NCBI GenBank assembly: GCA_028281925.1
Contig: JANQIX010000073.1
Coordinates: forward strand, 25,386-89,385
Direction: 5' to 3'
Source of the DNA: Alphaproteobacteria bacterium
GTDB lineage: Bacteria; Pseudomonadota; Alphaproteobacteria; DSM-16000; Inquilinaceae
DNA: 64,000 bases
Positions 52,401 to 61,075 of this stretch are shown here, piece by piece. Under the pieces are notes generated by a model. The model had not been told where the DNA came from. It did no database searches and saw only the letters and a list, made by a program, of their open reading frames with translations. Every line of letters starts with the position of its first letter. The stretch's first letter is position 1. A program made the position numbers and the translations under genes.

Positions 52401-53835
52401 ACTCGTAGCGTTCTTCACGATCGGTAAAGCGGGTGAACTCGCCCTCGAAGTGCAGTCGCCGTGTGCCCGTCGGGCCGTGGCGTTGCTTGCCGACAATGAC
52501 CTCCGCAAGGTTGTGCACCCGCTCCATCTCCTGCTGCCAAGAAGCGTGCTCCGGGGTTCCCATCGCCGGCTCTTTCTTAGACAGGTAATACTCCTCACGG
52601 AAGACGAACATGACCACGTCGGCATCCTGTTCGATCGAACCGCTTTCGCGCAGATCCGCAAGTTGCGGGCGTTTGTCCTCACGCTGCTCTGTCTGGCGCG
52701 AAAGCTGTGACAGGGCCAGGACGGGGACATCCAGGTCCTTGGCCACCATCTTCAGACCGCGCGTGATCTCAGAGATCTCCTGCACACGGTTGTCGGTTCG
52801 CTGAACGCCGCCGCCCTGCATGAGCTGCAGATAGTCGACGACGATCATGCCCAGGTCGTGCTTGCGCTTCAGCCGCATGGCGCGGGTCCGTAATTGCTGC
52901 ACGCTCAGCGCCCCGCCGTCGTCGACGAACAGGGGCATGCGGGCGATCAGCTGCGCAGCCTCCGCCAGATCGGTCAGCTCATGCTTTCGGATCTCGCCCT
53001 TGCGGATACGTTCGGACGGGATTCGGGCCTGATCGGCCAGGATACGGGTTGCGAGCTGCTCAGCCGACATTTCAAGTGAGAAGAATCCGACCACAGCGCC
53101 TTCGCGCCCCGCCTTGTCCAGATAGGTGCGGGCCGCATTGCAGGCCATGTTGGTGGCCAGCGCCGTCTTACCCATGGACGGGCGACCGGCGAGAATGATC
53201 AGGTCCGATGGCTGCAGCCCGCCGAGCATCCGGTTCAGCTCTGTCAGGCCGGTCGTGACACCGGTCAGCGGCGTGTCCCGGTGTAGCGCCTTAGTCGCGC
53301 TCTCCAGGGCGGCATTGACCACCGACTCGAAGTCTCTGAACCCGCCTTGAGCCCCTTGTGCACTGGCCAGGCGGTAGAGCTTCTCCTCCGCCTCGCGGAT
53401 CTGTTCGGCGGCGCCGAGCTCCAGGTCGTGGCGGTAGGCATCGTTGACGACGGCCTCGCCAATCTCGATCAGCTCCCGGCGGACATGCAGGTCGCGGATT
53501 AGCTCCGCATAGTCCCGAGGGTTGACGACGGAGACGATGCCCGCTGCGAGATCCGCCAGATACCGCGCCCCGCCCACCTCGGCCAGATCGCCGTCGGCCT
53601 CGAAGAACGCGCTCAGCGTCACCGGGTCCGCGGTGCGGCCCCGCTCGCGCAGGCTCAGGCAGGCCTTGAAGATGCGGCCATGAGCGGGGAAGTAGAAATG
53701 CTCCGACTCGAGCATGTCGCCGGCGACGTCGAGCGCGGCGTTGTTGACCAGAATGGCGCCGAGCAGGGCCTGCTCGGCTGCCTCACTGGCCGGAATGACG
53801 CGGTAGTCGGGCGATGCCGGATTGGCGGTGTCCAT
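52390..53835 (-). CDS. dnaB: replicative DNA helicase
   Basis: A 481-residue hexameric 5'-3' helicase of the replisome. The N-terminal domain opens PASEAAEQALLGAIL. The RecA-like core has Walker A GRPSMGKTALATNMA, Walker B LGMIVVDYLQLM, and the C-terminal HGPTGTRRLHFEGEFTRF. It has normal length and no intein. The usual place of dnaB, just after the S6/S18/L9 genes, is kept here. The 176-base gap before it probably holds its own promoter. Confidence 0.96.
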   Translation of the reverse strand: MDTANPASPDYRVIPASEAAEQALLGAILVNNAALDVAGDMLESEHFYFPAHGRIFKACLSLRERGRTADPVTLSAFFEADGDLAEVGGARYLADLAAGIVSVVNPRDYAELIRDLHVRRELIEIGEAVVNDAYRHDLELGAAEQIREAEEKLYRLASAQGAQGGFRDFESVVNAALESATKALHRDTPLTGVTTGLTELNRMLGGLQPSDLIILAGRPSMGKTALATNMACNAARTYLDKAGREGAVVGFFSLEMSAEQLATRILADQARIPSERIRKGEIRKHELTDLAEAAQLIARMPLFVDDGGALSVQQLRTRAMRLKRKHDLGMIVVDYLQLMQGGGVQRTDNRVQEISEITRGLKMVAKDLDVPVLALSQLSRQTEQREDKRPQLADLRESGSIEQDADVVMFVFREEYYLSKKEPAMGTPEHASWQQEMERVHNLAEVIVGKQRHGPTGTRRLHFEGEFTRFTDREERYEFDG

Positions 53836-54011
53836 TGCCTCTGGACCGTTCCCTCGGTTTGAACTCGGAGAACCGTCAAGCTATCAGGCGGAAAGCTTCG
53901 ATCTAAAGAACCGAAGAGTCCGGCCAGCTGTGGATAGCCAGGATAAGGTTGGACAGCTCTGTGGAAAGCCCCCGTAAGCGCCTGAGAACTCTGGGGAAAT
54001 GCCGCTGAAGG

Positions 54012-54620
54012 TCAGGCCGGCTCTGCGGCCTGCTCAGGCTCGCCTTCCCCTGCCGATCCCTCGAAGGCTTCAGCAGCTTCAGCAGCTTCAGCCGCTGCCT
54101 CCGCCTCTTCCTGTGCAGCCTCGGCCATTTCTGCGGTCACCATGCCGCCGACCTTCTTCTGCATCTCCGCCTCGTCCTGCGAGCGAGCGATGTTCACCTC
54201 GACGAACACCGAAACCTCCGCATGCAGAGCCACCCGCACCTGGAAGAGGCCGAGGTTCTTCATCGGCCGATCGATCATCACCTGGCTGCGGGCGACGGAG
54301 AATCCTGCTTCGTCCAGCGCGTCGGCGATGTCGCGAACGCTGACCGAGCCGTAAAGCTGTCCGCCTTCGCCGGCAGCGCGAATCAACACGACGCCGACGC
54401 CGTCCATCCGCGTGGCAACCGCTTGCGCCTCTTCCCGCAACTTAAGGTTACGGGTCTCCAGCTGCGCGCGCTGCTGCTCGAAATAGGTCATGTTGTCCTT
54501 GGTCGCGCGGATCGCCTTCTTCGTCGGCAGCAGGTAGTTGCGCGCATAGCCGGGTCGGACGCGCACCACGTCGCCCATCTGCCCCAGCTTCTCAATCCGC
54601 TCCAGCAGTATGACTTCCAT
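54012..54620 (-). CDS. rplI: 50S ribosomal protein L9
   Basis: A 202-residue large-subunit protein. The N-terminal 23S-binding domain is [19 protein letters not shown], then [14 protein letters not shown] [16 protein letters not shown]. The C-terminal domain follows, with [14 protein letters not shown]. The last 50 residues are an Ala/Glu tail ([16 protein letters not shown]) found in several alphaproteobacterial L9 proteins. It is the last gene of the S6-S18-L9 operon. Confidence 0.96.
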   Translation of the reverse strand: MEVILLERIEKLGQMGDVVRVRPGYARNYLLPTKKAIRATKDNMTYFEQQRAQLETRNLKLREEAQAVATRMDGVGVVLIRAAGEGGQLYGSVSVRDIADALDEAGFSVARSQVMIDRPMKNLGLFQVRVALHAEVSVFVEVNIARSQDEAEMQKKVGGMVTAEMAEAAQEEAEAAAEAAEAAEAFEGSAGEGEPEQAAEPA

Positions 54621-54721
54621 CGATCGACTCCTTGCGCCTGCCGGCGGTTCGCCGCGGCGCGCCGGCCGCAGCGGCAGCCGCGGCCGGATCCGTTATGCCT
54701 GCGCCCGTGGCAGCCGGGCGG

Positions 54722-54961
54722 CTATTGCACGCTGTAAGGCAGCAGCGAGAGAAAGCGGGCACGCTTGATCGCCCGCGCCAGTTCGCGCTGCTTCTTCGCC
54801 GAAACCGCGGTGATCCGACTTGGCACGATCTTGCCGCGTTCCGACACGAACCGGCCCAGCAGCTTAATGTCCTTGTAGTCGATCTTCGGGGCATTCGCGC
54901 CGGAGAACGGGCAGGTCTTGCGCCGGCGGAAGAACGGCCGGCGGGCCATGGCAGCACACAT
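54722..54961 (-). CDS. rpsR: 30S ribosomal protein S18
   Basis: A 79-residue small-subunit protein containing [19 protein letters not shown], then [19 protein letters not shown] and a C-terminal [12 protein letters not shown] use the ATG at 54961, which overlaps the rpsF stop (TGATG) and lies ten bases after GGAG. Alignment alone would equally allow the ATG at 54949 (MARRPFF). S18 binds the ribosome platform with S6. The next gene, rplI, follows in the same operon. Confidence 0.95.
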   Translation of the reverse strand: MCAAMARRPFFRRRKTCPFSGANAPKIDYKDIKLLGRFVSERGKIVPSRITAVSAKKQRELARAIKRARFLSLLPYSVQ

Positions 54962-55482
54962 CACTCGTCTCCAGCTTGGGTTGGGGCTTGGGCTTCAGCC
55001 GGGGCGTCCGCGCCGCTGGCCGCTTCGGGCCGCGGCTCGCGATCACGACGGTCCCGATCGCCACGGTCCCGGTCGCCACGATCGCCGCGGTCTCGATCCC
55101 GGTCCCGATCACCGCGGTCGCCTCGATCACGGCGGTCCCCGCGGCCGCCATCACGGCTGGCCCGGTTCTGCATCATGACCGACTGCCCTTCCTCAAGCGC
55201 GTCGACTCGGATCGTGAGGTGCCGCAGCACATCCTCGTGCAGGCGCATCCGGCGCTCCATCTCGGCGACCGCCGAATAGGGAGCGTCGATGTTCATCAGC
55301 ACGTAGTGGCCTTTGCGGTTCTTCTTGATCCGGTAGGCGAGGGTCTTCAGCCCCCAGTACTCGGTCTTGGTGACGGTGCCGCCGTTTTCCGAGATGACGC
55401 CGGTGAAGGTGCCGGTCAGCCCTTCCACCTGCGCCGACGGCACGTCCTGGCGTGCGATCAGCACGCACTCATAGTACGCCAT
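54961..55482 (-). CDS. rpsF: 30S ribosomal protein S6 with Arg/Asp-rich tail
   Basis: A 173-residue S6 protein: [14 protein letters not shown] at the start, [20 protein letters not shown] in the middle. The S6 core ends near residue 115. It is followed by a roughly 60-residue tail with repeats of RGDRDR and RDRGDR type, then an Ala/Pro-rich end. I choose the ATG at 55482 (nine bases after GGAG) rather than 55488 (three bases). Such tails occur in several alphaproteobacterial S6 proteins and may bind RNA. Confidence 0.95.
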   Translation of the reverse strand: MAYYECVLIARQDVPSAQVEGLTGTFTGVISENGGTVTKTEYWGLKTLAYRIKKNRKGHYVLMNIDAPYSAVAEMERRMRLHEDVLRHLTIRVDALEEGQSVMMQNRASRDGGRGDRRDRGDRGDRDRDRDRGDRGDRDRGDRDRRDREPRPEAASGADAPAEAQAPTQAGDE

Positions 55483-55561
55483 TCCCATCGGCTCCTTGTG
55501 GGTCTACGCGGCCCGCCGCTGTGCCAATCCGTCAAGACCGATGGCCAGCCGCACGGGCCAA

Positions 55562-55597
55562 GCCGATCCGAAGGGGTTCGACCCCGAAAGGATCGGC
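55562..55597 (-). promoter_or_regulatory. hairpin in the rpsF leader (possible S6:S18 regulatory site)
   Basis: GCCGATCC (55562-55569) and GGATCGGC (55590-55597) form an eight-base outer stem. Inside, GGGGT and ACCCC form a second stem around a three-base loop. In the transcript it lies about 80 bases before the rpsF start. Many bacteria control this operon by S6:S18 binding to a leader hairpin; whether this one has the needed bulge was not resolved. Confidence 0.45.
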
Positions 55598-55633
55598 AAG
55601 GAGTTGCCTGCAGTAAAAATCAGCAGGCGCGGC

Positions 55634-55661
55634 ACTATAAGGATTCTCATTGCCGCTGCAA
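55634..55661 (-). promoter_or_regulatory. candidate promoter of the rpsF-rpsR-rplI operon
   Basis: On the minus strand TTGCAG (55656-55661) and TATAGT (55634-55639) are separated by 16 bases, a good match to the sigma-70 consensus. It would give a leader of roughly 145 bases that contains the hairpin at 55562-55597. Confidence 0.55.
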
Positions 55662-55703
55662 GCGAGTCTCGTGTGTCGGCCCGAGAAAATCGCACGCCCC
55701 GGC

Positions 55704-55731
55704 TTGACTCGCTGGCGCGAGCCACTATCAC
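55704..55731 (+). promoter_or_regulatory. candidate fabD promoter
   Basis: TTGACT (55704-55709) and TATCAC (55726-55731) are separated by 16 bases on the plus strand. They lie 67 bases before the fabD ATG, in the divergent region shared with rpsF. Confidence 0.5.
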
Positions 55732-55798
55732 TGACGGCCATTTTGCACTGCCGCGAAGCTGCAGACGGCCGTGTATCCGTAGCAGGAACGTTGTCTGG

Positions 55799-56755
55799 AT
55801 GAGTCGGGCCTTTGTCTTCCCGGGTCAGGGAAGTCAATCCATCGGTATGGGAAAGGCGCTTGCCGAATCCTCCGCCACCGCCCGCGCGGTTTTCGACGAG
55901 GTCGACGACGCGCTGGGCGAGAAGCTCTCACGCTTGATGTTCGAGGGGGACGGCGATCGCCTGACATTGACGGAAAACGCCCAGCCCGCGCTGATGGCCG
56001 TATCGATCGCAGCACTACGTGTGCTGGAAGAGCGTGCCGGCGCGATGTTGGGCGAGATGGCCTCCTGCGTCGCCGGGCACAGCCTCGGCGAATACTCTGC
56101 CCTTGCGGCCAGCGGTGCGATCAGCGTTGCCGACGCCGCCCGGCTGCTGCGGCGCCGGGGCTTGGAGATGCAGAAGGCCGTTCCGGTCGGCATCGGCGCG
56201 ATGGCCGCGCTGATCAACGTCGATCTGGAGACGGCGGAGGAGATTGTCGCCAGCGCCGCGCAAGGCGAGATCTGCACGGTCGCCAACGATAACGCGCATG
56301 GCCAGGTGGTCATCAGCGGTCACCGTTCTGCGATCAATCGTGCGGTTGCCATCGCGGCCGAACAAGGCGCGCGCCGCAGCGTCATCCTGCCGGTCAGCGC
56401 GCCCTTCCATTGCCCGCTGATGAAACCAGCCGCCGAAGCGATGAAGGGCGCGTTGTCCGAGGTCGCCATTGCCGCGCCTTGCGTACCGCTGGTGGCCAAT
56501 GTCGTCGCGATGGCGGTCAGCGATCCGGCCGTGATCCGTGCCCTTCTGGTCGAGCAGATCACCGGCGATGTGCGATGGCGCGAAAGCGTGCTGGTGATGA
56601 AGGGAATGGGCGTGACGGAGCTGGTCGAGATCGGCGTCGGCAAGGTTCTGACCGGCCTGACGAGGCGTATCGACAAGGGCCTCCATGCCTATGCGATTCA
56701 TACGCCGGATGATATCGAAGCCTATTTGGCGGCCCGCGCTGCCGAGAAACGATAG
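55799..56755 (+). CDS. fabD: malonyl-CoA:ACP transacylase
   Basis: A 318-residue enzyme that loads malonyl groups onto acyl carrier protein. It opens MSRAFVFPGQGSQSIGMGKA. The active-site serine is in VAGHSLGEYSALAASG and the catalytic His in VSAPFHCPLM. The C-terminus has TGDVRWRESVLVM and ELVEIGVGKVLTGLTRRI. The start is the ATG at 55799; an open frame further upstream crosses the promoter region. First gene of the fab cluster, 18 bases before fabG. Confidence 0.95.
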   Translation: MSRAFVFPGQGSQSIGMGKALAESSATARAVFDEVDDALGEKLSRLMFEGDGDRLTLTENAQPALMAVSIAALRVLEERAGAMLGEMASCVAGHSLGEYSALAASGAISVADAARLLRRRGLEMQKAVPVGIGAMAALINVDLETAEEIVASAAQGEICTVANDNAHGQVVISGHRSAINRAVAIAAEQGARRSVILPVSAPFHCPLMKPAAEAMKGALSEVAIAAPCVPLVANVVAMAVSDPAVIRALLVEQITGDVRWRESVLVMKGMGVTELVEIGVGKVLTGLTRRIDKGLHAYAIHTPDDIEAYLAARAAEKR

Positions 56756-56773
56756 GCGGAAAGGCGGCCTGAC

Positions 56774-57511
56774 ATGTTCCAACTCGACGGCAAGACCGCG
56801 CTGGTGACCGGAGCATCCGGTGCCATCGGCGCCGCCGCCGCCCAAGCGCTGCACAGCCAGGGCGCGGTGGTCGCCCTGGCCGGCACCCGGCGCGACCGTT
56901 TGGAGGCGCTTGCCGAAGCGCTCGGCGAGCGTGCGCATGTGGTGACGGGCGATCTCTCGACGGCAGAGGGGGCGGAGACCGTGGCGAAGGCCGCCGACGC
57001 CGCGATGGGTCGCGTCGACGTCCTGATCAACAACGCCGGCATGACCCGGGACAACCTGGCCCTCAGGCTGAAAGACAGCGATTTCGAGACCGTCTTGCAG
57101 GTGAACCTCGTGTCGGGCTTCCGACTGGTGCGGGCCGTGCTGCGCGCCATGATGAAGCAGCGCTGGGGGCGCATCATCGGCATCACATCGGTCGTCGCGT
57201 TTACGGGCAATCCCGGCCAGGCCAACTATGCGGCCAGCAAGGCCGGCATGGTCGGCATGACCAAGTCGCTCGCTGCAGAGCTTGCGGGACGCGGGATCAC
57301 GGCCAACTGCATTGCCCCCGGCTTCATCGAAAGCCCGATGACGGACGCGCTGAACGACGAACAGCGCCAGCGCATCAGTGCGCAGGTGCCGACCGGTCGC
57401 CTGGGCGATCCGAGTGACATCGCTGCGGCGGTGGTCTATCTGGCCAGCGACGAAGCCGCCTATGTCACCGGCCAGACCCTCCACGTGAACGGCGGGTTGG
57501 CCATGATCTGA
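56774..57511 (+). CDS. fabG: 3-oxoacyl-ACP reductase
   Basis: A 245-residue SDR enzyme that reduces 3-oxoacyl-ACP with NADPH. The cofactor loop is ALVTGASGAIGAAAAQAL, the middle has LINNAGMTRDNLALR, and the catalytic triad includes the Ser of ITSVVAFTG and the Tyr-Lys of YAASKAG. It ends with TGQTLHVNGGLAMI. The length is normal. It follows fabD closely and precedes acpP after a 189-base gap. Confidence 0.95.
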   Translation: MFQLDGKTALVTGASGAIGAAAAQALHSQGAVVALAGTRRDRLEALAEALGERAHVVTGDLSTAEGAETVAKAADAAMGRVDVLINNAGMTRDNLALRLKDSDFETVLQVNLVSGFRLVRAVLRAMMKQRWGRIIGITSVVAFTGNPGQANYAASKAGMVGMTKSLAAELAGRGITANCIAPGFIESPMTDALNDEQRQRISAQVPTGRLGDPSDIAAAVVYLASDEAAYVTGQTLHVNGGLAMI

Positions 57512-57528
57512 TGCTAGGCGCGGCAATC

Positions 57529-57583
57529 CCTCTTTGGCCGTGGACGACGAAGGGTCCGCCAATGCTGGCAACCCCCAAAGAGG
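57529..57583 (+). promoter_or_regulatory. long-range inverted repeat between fabG and acpP
   Basis: CCTCTTTGG (57529-57537) and CCAAAGAGG (57575-57583) are a perfect nine-base inverted pair with a 37-base loop. The right half is followed at once by TATGTTATG, which could be a -10 element for a separate acpP promoter. The pair may therefore be an operator or a stabilising structure at the fabG 3' end. Confidence 0.4.
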
Positions 57584-57700
57584 TATGTTATGTGACGGCA
57601 GCCTTCGCCCGGGCGACGGGCGTGACAAGTCGTCGGACGCCGGGAACAGTGCCGTCAATGTTCTCCCGACAAACGATTGGCAAAGAAAAGGCAGGAGCCA

Positions 57701-57940
57701 ATGAGTGATATCGCCGAACGGGTCAAGAAGATCGTTGTGGAGCATCTGGGGGTCGAGGAAGCGAAGGTGACGGACACCGCCAGCTTCATCGACGATCTGG
57801 GCGCCGACAGCTTGGACACCGTCGAACTGGTGATGGCGTTCGAAGAAGAGTTCGGATGCGAGATTCCGGATGACGCGGCAGAGAAGATTCTCACCGTGAA
57901 GGACGCCATCGAGTTCATCCAGAAGCATACTGCGGCCTAA
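57701..57940 (+). CDS. acpP: acyl carrier protein
   Basis: A 79-residue acidic carrier. The phosphopantetheine serine lies in [21 protein letters not shown]. The ends are [20 protein letters not shown] and [18 protein letters not shown] lies six bases before the ATG at 57701, which decides the start. A short imperfect copy of its last codons lies directly after the stop. It carries the growing acyl chain for FabD, FabG and FabF. Confidence 0.96.
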   Translation: MSDIAERVKKIVVEHLGVEEAKVTDTASFIDDLGADSLDTVELVMAFEEEFGCEIPDDAAEKILTVKDAIEFIQKHTAA

Positions 57941-57970
57941 GGTGCCAGAGGCATACTGCAGTTTAAGGTG
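57925..57970. repeat. imperfect tandem duplication of the acpP 3' end
   Basis: GCATACTGCGGCCTAAGGTG (57925-57944, spanning the acpP stop) is repeated as GCATACTGCAGTTTAAGGTG (57951-57970), with 17 of 20 bases identical and a period of 26. The second copy is outside the gene. Confidence 0.7.
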
Positions 57971-57977
57971 ATTGAGG

Positions 57978-58024
57978 GCACGACCGGGGCGGCGACGGCT
58001 GAAGTGGCCGCTCCGCCATCGTGC
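57978..58024 (+). terminator. hairpin between acpP and fabF
   Basis: GCACGA (57978-57983) pairs with TCGTGC (58019-58024). Inside, GGGGCGGC pairs with GCCGCTCC (one G-U). The following GTCTCTT is only mildly T-rich. It could stop most transcripts after acpP, which is needed in far greater amount than FabF, or act as a processing site. Confidence 0.5.
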
Positions 58025-58041
58025 GTCTCTTGGGGAACATA

Positions 58042-59307
58042 ATGCGACGCGTCGTGGTAACCGGCCTCGGTTTGGTGTCCCCTCTGGGGGTTGGCGTCCA
58101 GCACAATTGGGAGCGGCTGATCGGAGCCACGAGCGGTATCGGAGCGATCACGGACTTCGACGTCTCCGATCTGCCGTCCAAGATCGCCGGGATGGTGCCC
58201 CGGGGTCCAACCGAAGAAGGGCTGTTCAATCCGGACGACTTCTTCCCGCCCAAAGAGCAGCGAAAGAACGACGACTTCATCGTCTACGCCATCGCGGCAG
58301 CGCGCCAAGCGGTCGAAGATGCCGGGTGGATGCCGGAAGACGAGGAAAGCCGCTTCCGCACGGGCGTGATGATCGGATCGGGCATCGGCGGCCTGAAATG
58401 GATCGCCGATGGCGCCCTTTTGCTGGAGTCGCGGGGCGCACGGCGCGTGTCGCCGTTCTTCATTCCGGCCGCGCTGATCAACCTTGCCTCCGGTCAGGTC
58501 TCCATCCAGTACGGCTTCAAGGGGCCGAACCATGCGGTGGTGACGGCCTGCTCCACCGGCGCACACGCCATCGGCGACGCCGCACGCCTGATCGCCCTGG
58601 ACGATGCCGATGTCATGGTGGCGGGCGGCGCAGAATCGGCGGTCTGTCGGCTCGGCGTTGCCGGCTTCGCCGCGGCACGGGCGCTCTCGACCGGCTACAA
58701 CGACACGCCGGAGCAGGCGTCGAGACCGTACGACAAGGGTCGCGACGGGTTCGTCATGGGCGAAGGTGCCGGCATCCTGGTTCTTGAAGAGTTGGAGCAC
58801 GCCAAGCGCCGAGGCGCCGATATCTATGCCGAGGTGGTAGGCTACGGGCTTTCCGGCGATGCTTATCACATCACAGCCCCGCCGGAAGACGGCAATGGCG
58901 GCCTCAGATCGATGCAGGCGGCGCTGAAGCGTGCCCAGCTTTCGCCTGAAGACGTCGACTACATCAACGCCCATGGCACGTCGACGCCGCTGGGTGATGA
59001 GATCGAGCTCGGCGCTGTGCGCAAGCTATTCGGCCCGGCCATCGAGACCATCTCCATGTCGTCGACCAAATCGGCCATCGGACATCTGCTGGGCGCCGCC
59101 GGCGCGGTGGAGGCGATCTTCTCGATCCTTGCGATCAACCGCGATATCGTGCCGCCGACTCTGAACCTGGACGACCCTTCCGAGAGCTGCACGGGCGTCG
59201 ATCTTGTGCCGAAGGTCGCCAAGGAACGCCGCGTGCAGACCGCCCTGTCGAACAGCTTCGGCTTCGGTGGCACCAACGCGACGCTGATCTTCCGCGAATT
59301 CGCCTGA
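58042..59307 (+). CDS. fabF: 3-oxoacyl-ACP synthase II
   Basis: A 421-residue elongating condensing enzyme. The catalytic cysteine is in VVTACSTGAHAIGDAA, the two histidines are in NAHGTSTPLGD and KSAIGHLLGAAGAVE, and GFGGTN lies near the end. The ATG at 58042 (MRRVVVTGLGLVSPLG) has GGGGAA upstream. A GTG seven codons earlier is less likely. It is followed by mltG after three bases. Confidence 0.96.
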   Translation: MRRVVVTGLGLVSPLGVGVQHNWERLIGATSGIGAITDFDVSDLPSKIAGMVPRGPTEEGLFNPDDFFPPKEQRKNDDFIVYAIAAARQAVEDAGWMPEDEESRFRTGVMIGSGIGGLKWIADGALLLESRGARRVSPFFIPAALINLASGQVSIQYGFKGPNHAVVTACSTGAHAIGDAARLIALDDADVMVAGGAESAVCRLGVAGFAAARALSTGYNDTPEQASRPYDKGRDGFVMGEGAGILVLEELEHAKRRGADIYAEVVGYGLSGDAYHITAPPEDGNGGLRSMQAALKRAQLSPEDVDYINAHGTSTPLGDEIELGAVRKLFGPAIETISMSSTKSAIGHLLGAAGAVEAIFSILAINRDIVPPTLNLDDPSESCTGVDLVPKVAKERRVQTALSNSFGFGGTNATLIFREFA

Positions 59308-59310
59308 CGC

Positions 59311-60300
59311 ATGATCCGGTTCGCCGCATGGTTGTTTGCGGCCATCAGCGGGTTGGCGATCGTCGCGACGGCCGTCTTCGGAGCGGCAGTTTGGATGTAC
59401 CGCGCTCCGGGCCCGCTGACGGAAGACGTCACCGTGCTGATCCCGACAGGGTCCGGCATGTCGACGATCGCCGCACTGCTTGAGCGTGCTGATGTCGTCG
59501 AAGACGGCTGGGTGTTCGAACTGGCCGCACGGATTACCGGACAGGATCGGGACCTGCAGGCCGGTGAATACGCGTTCCCGGCCGGGACAAGCACGGCGCT
59601 GGCCCTCAGCATCCTGGCCGAGGGGCGCACAATCTCCCACACGATCACCATCCCGGAAGGCCTTACCAGCCACGCCATCGCGGAACTGGTCTGGGATGAG
59701 CGGATCCTGACCGGGGAGATTGCGGGCGTTCCGCCGGAGGGATCGTTGCTGCCGGAGACCTATCAGATCCGCCGCGGCGACACGCGGCCGGCCGTGGTCG
59801 AGCGCATGCAGACCGCCATGGACGAAACGCTGGCGGAACTCTGGGCGACGCGGGCCGAAGGGCTGCCCTTCGAAACGCCTGAAGAGGCGCTGATCCTGGC
59901 ATCGATCGTGGAGAAAGAGACGGGATTGCCGGAAGAACGCGCCCTGATCGCTGGCGTCTTTGTCAACCGGCTGAACCGCGGGATGCGACTTGAAACCGAT
60001 CCGACGGTCATCTATGCGCTGACCGAAGGCCGCGGGCCGCTGGGCCGCGGCCTCACCCGCACCGACCTGCAGACCGACTCGCCCTACAACACCTACCGCA
60101 ACGCAGGTCTGCCGCCGGGGCCCATCTGCAATCCAGGGCGCGCGGCGATTGCGGCCACCCTCAATCCCGAGACCACCGATTATCTCTTCTTCGTCGCCGA
60201 CGGCACCGGCGGGCACGCCTTTGCCCGGACGCTGGACGAGCACAATCGAAACGTCGCCGCCTGGCGCCGCATCCAGAGGCAACAAGAGACAGAGCCCTGA
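59311..60300 (+). CDS. mltG: endolytic peptidoglycan transglycosylase MltG
   Basis: A 329-residue inner-membrane enzyme that cuts new glycan strands and sets their length. A single N-terminal membrane helix (about 7-30) is followed by a LysM-like region (SGMSTIAALLERADVV) and the YceG catalytic domain, with Glu in ASIVEKETGLPEERAL, then DPTVIYAL and SPYNTYRNAGLPPGPICNPG. The position after fabF is common in alphaproteobacteria. Confidence 0.95.
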   Translation: MIRFAAWLFAAISGLAIVATAVFGAAVWMYRAPGPLTEDVTVLIPTGSGMSTIAALLERADVVEDGWVFELAARITGQDRDLQAGEYAFPAGTSTALALSILAEGRTISHTITIPEGLTSHAIAELVWDERILTGEIAGVPPEGSLLPETYQIRRGDTRPAVVERMQTAMDETLAELWATRAEGLPFETPEEALILASIVEKETGLPEERALIAGVFVNRLNRGMRLETDPTVIYALTEGRGPLGRGLTRTDLQTDSPYNTYRNAGLPPGPICNPGRAAIAATLNPETTDYLFFVADGTGGHAFARTLDEHNRNVAAWRRIQRQQETEP

Positions 60301-60315
60301 CGCGACGGAGAACGC

Positions 60316-60765
60316 CTATCGGCAGTTGGCGGCCGGCGGCGCGCGCAGTTTGCCCAGTGCCTCTTCCACCGCGTCAAAGGGAAGCAGCACCGATGCGTGA
60401 CGGGTGGGAATGTCCGCCACAGGGGCCAGGATCGCCAAATCGGCCCACACGCCGCCGGGTGCCGGTCGGCGATGCTTCAGCATCTGGCGCAGCTGGTCCG
60501 CAGCCCCATGGATCTCATCCGCCGTCTGACCGATGACCACGTCCGCGAGAATTGCCGCGGATGCTCGCCCGAGCGCGCAGGCCTCGACCCGTTGTCCGAA
60601 CGCGGCAACGCGGTCGTCGGCCATGGTCAGATCGACGGCAATGCGGCTACCGCACACCCGGCTGACCCGCTCAACCGTGACGTCGGGGTTGCTCAGCCGC
60701 TGCAGCCTTGAGACGCTGGCCGCCTTCCTCAGAATGGGCTCGTCATAGAGATCCGATTCGTCCAT
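60316..60765 (-). CDS. IscU/NifU-like iron-sulfur scaffold family protein
   Basis: A 149-residue protein related to the N-terminal NifU/IscU fold. It opens MDESDLYDEPILRKAA. The first two ligand cysteines are in RVCGSRIAVDL and EACALGRASAA, but the third position reads IPTRHASVLLPFDA, with Ala in place of Cys. The flanking histidine is kept. The start at ATG 60765 fits the family; an upstream frame extends to 60897 without likeness. It may be an alphaproteobacterial variant with a reduced or different cluster function. Confidence 0.85.
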   Translation of the reverse strand: MDESDLYDEPILRKAASVSRLQRLSNPDVTVERVSRVCGSRIAVDLTMADDRVAAFGQRVEACALGRASAAILADVVIGQTADEIHGAADQLRQMLKHRRPAPGGVWADLAILAPVADIPTRHASVLLPFDAVEEALGKLRAPPAANCR

Positions 60766-60811
60766 CGGAGATCCGCACGCCGCTTCCGTGATTGCGTGAT
60801 CACGCAGCCTA

Positions 60812-61075
60812 CTACGCGGGATACTCCACGTGATAGCCCCCGCCTTCGGCGGCCGGCAGCGGCCGGCAGTGAGAGATCGTGCCGCGCCGCCACGCATCGA
60901 CCAGCCGGCGCCCGACGGGCACGAAAAGTGTTTCGCCCGCGCCAGGTACGGCCGGGTCCAGCCGGACCCAAAGCCAACGCAATCCGCTGTGCTTGCCGGT
61001 GCGCAACATCAACTCAAGACGGCTCATTGCCTGGCACCGCTCGACCCCGCGCAGATCCAGTTCGATCTCGCCCAT
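60812..61075 (-). CDS. small uncharacterised protein
   Basis: An 87-residue soluble protein, MGEIELDLRGVERCQAMSRL at the start and GGGYHVEYPA at the end, with FVPVGRRLVDAWRRGTISHC between. No family is recognised. The ATG at 61075 is chosen by composition; the frame extends to 61174, but that part looks non-coding. It lies 46 bases upstream of the scaffold gene in the same direction. Confidence 0.55.
   Translation of the reverse strand: MGEIELDLRGVERCQAMSRLELMLRTGKHSGLRWLWVRLDPAVPGAGETLFVPVGRRLVDAWRRGTISHCRPLPAAEGGGYHVEYPA

Noticed and set aside
52401..52730. N-terminal extension of alanine racemase up to 52730
   Set aside because: This part overlaps the end of dnaB and is Ser/Arg-rich without racemase likeness; the TTG at 52400 fits the family length.
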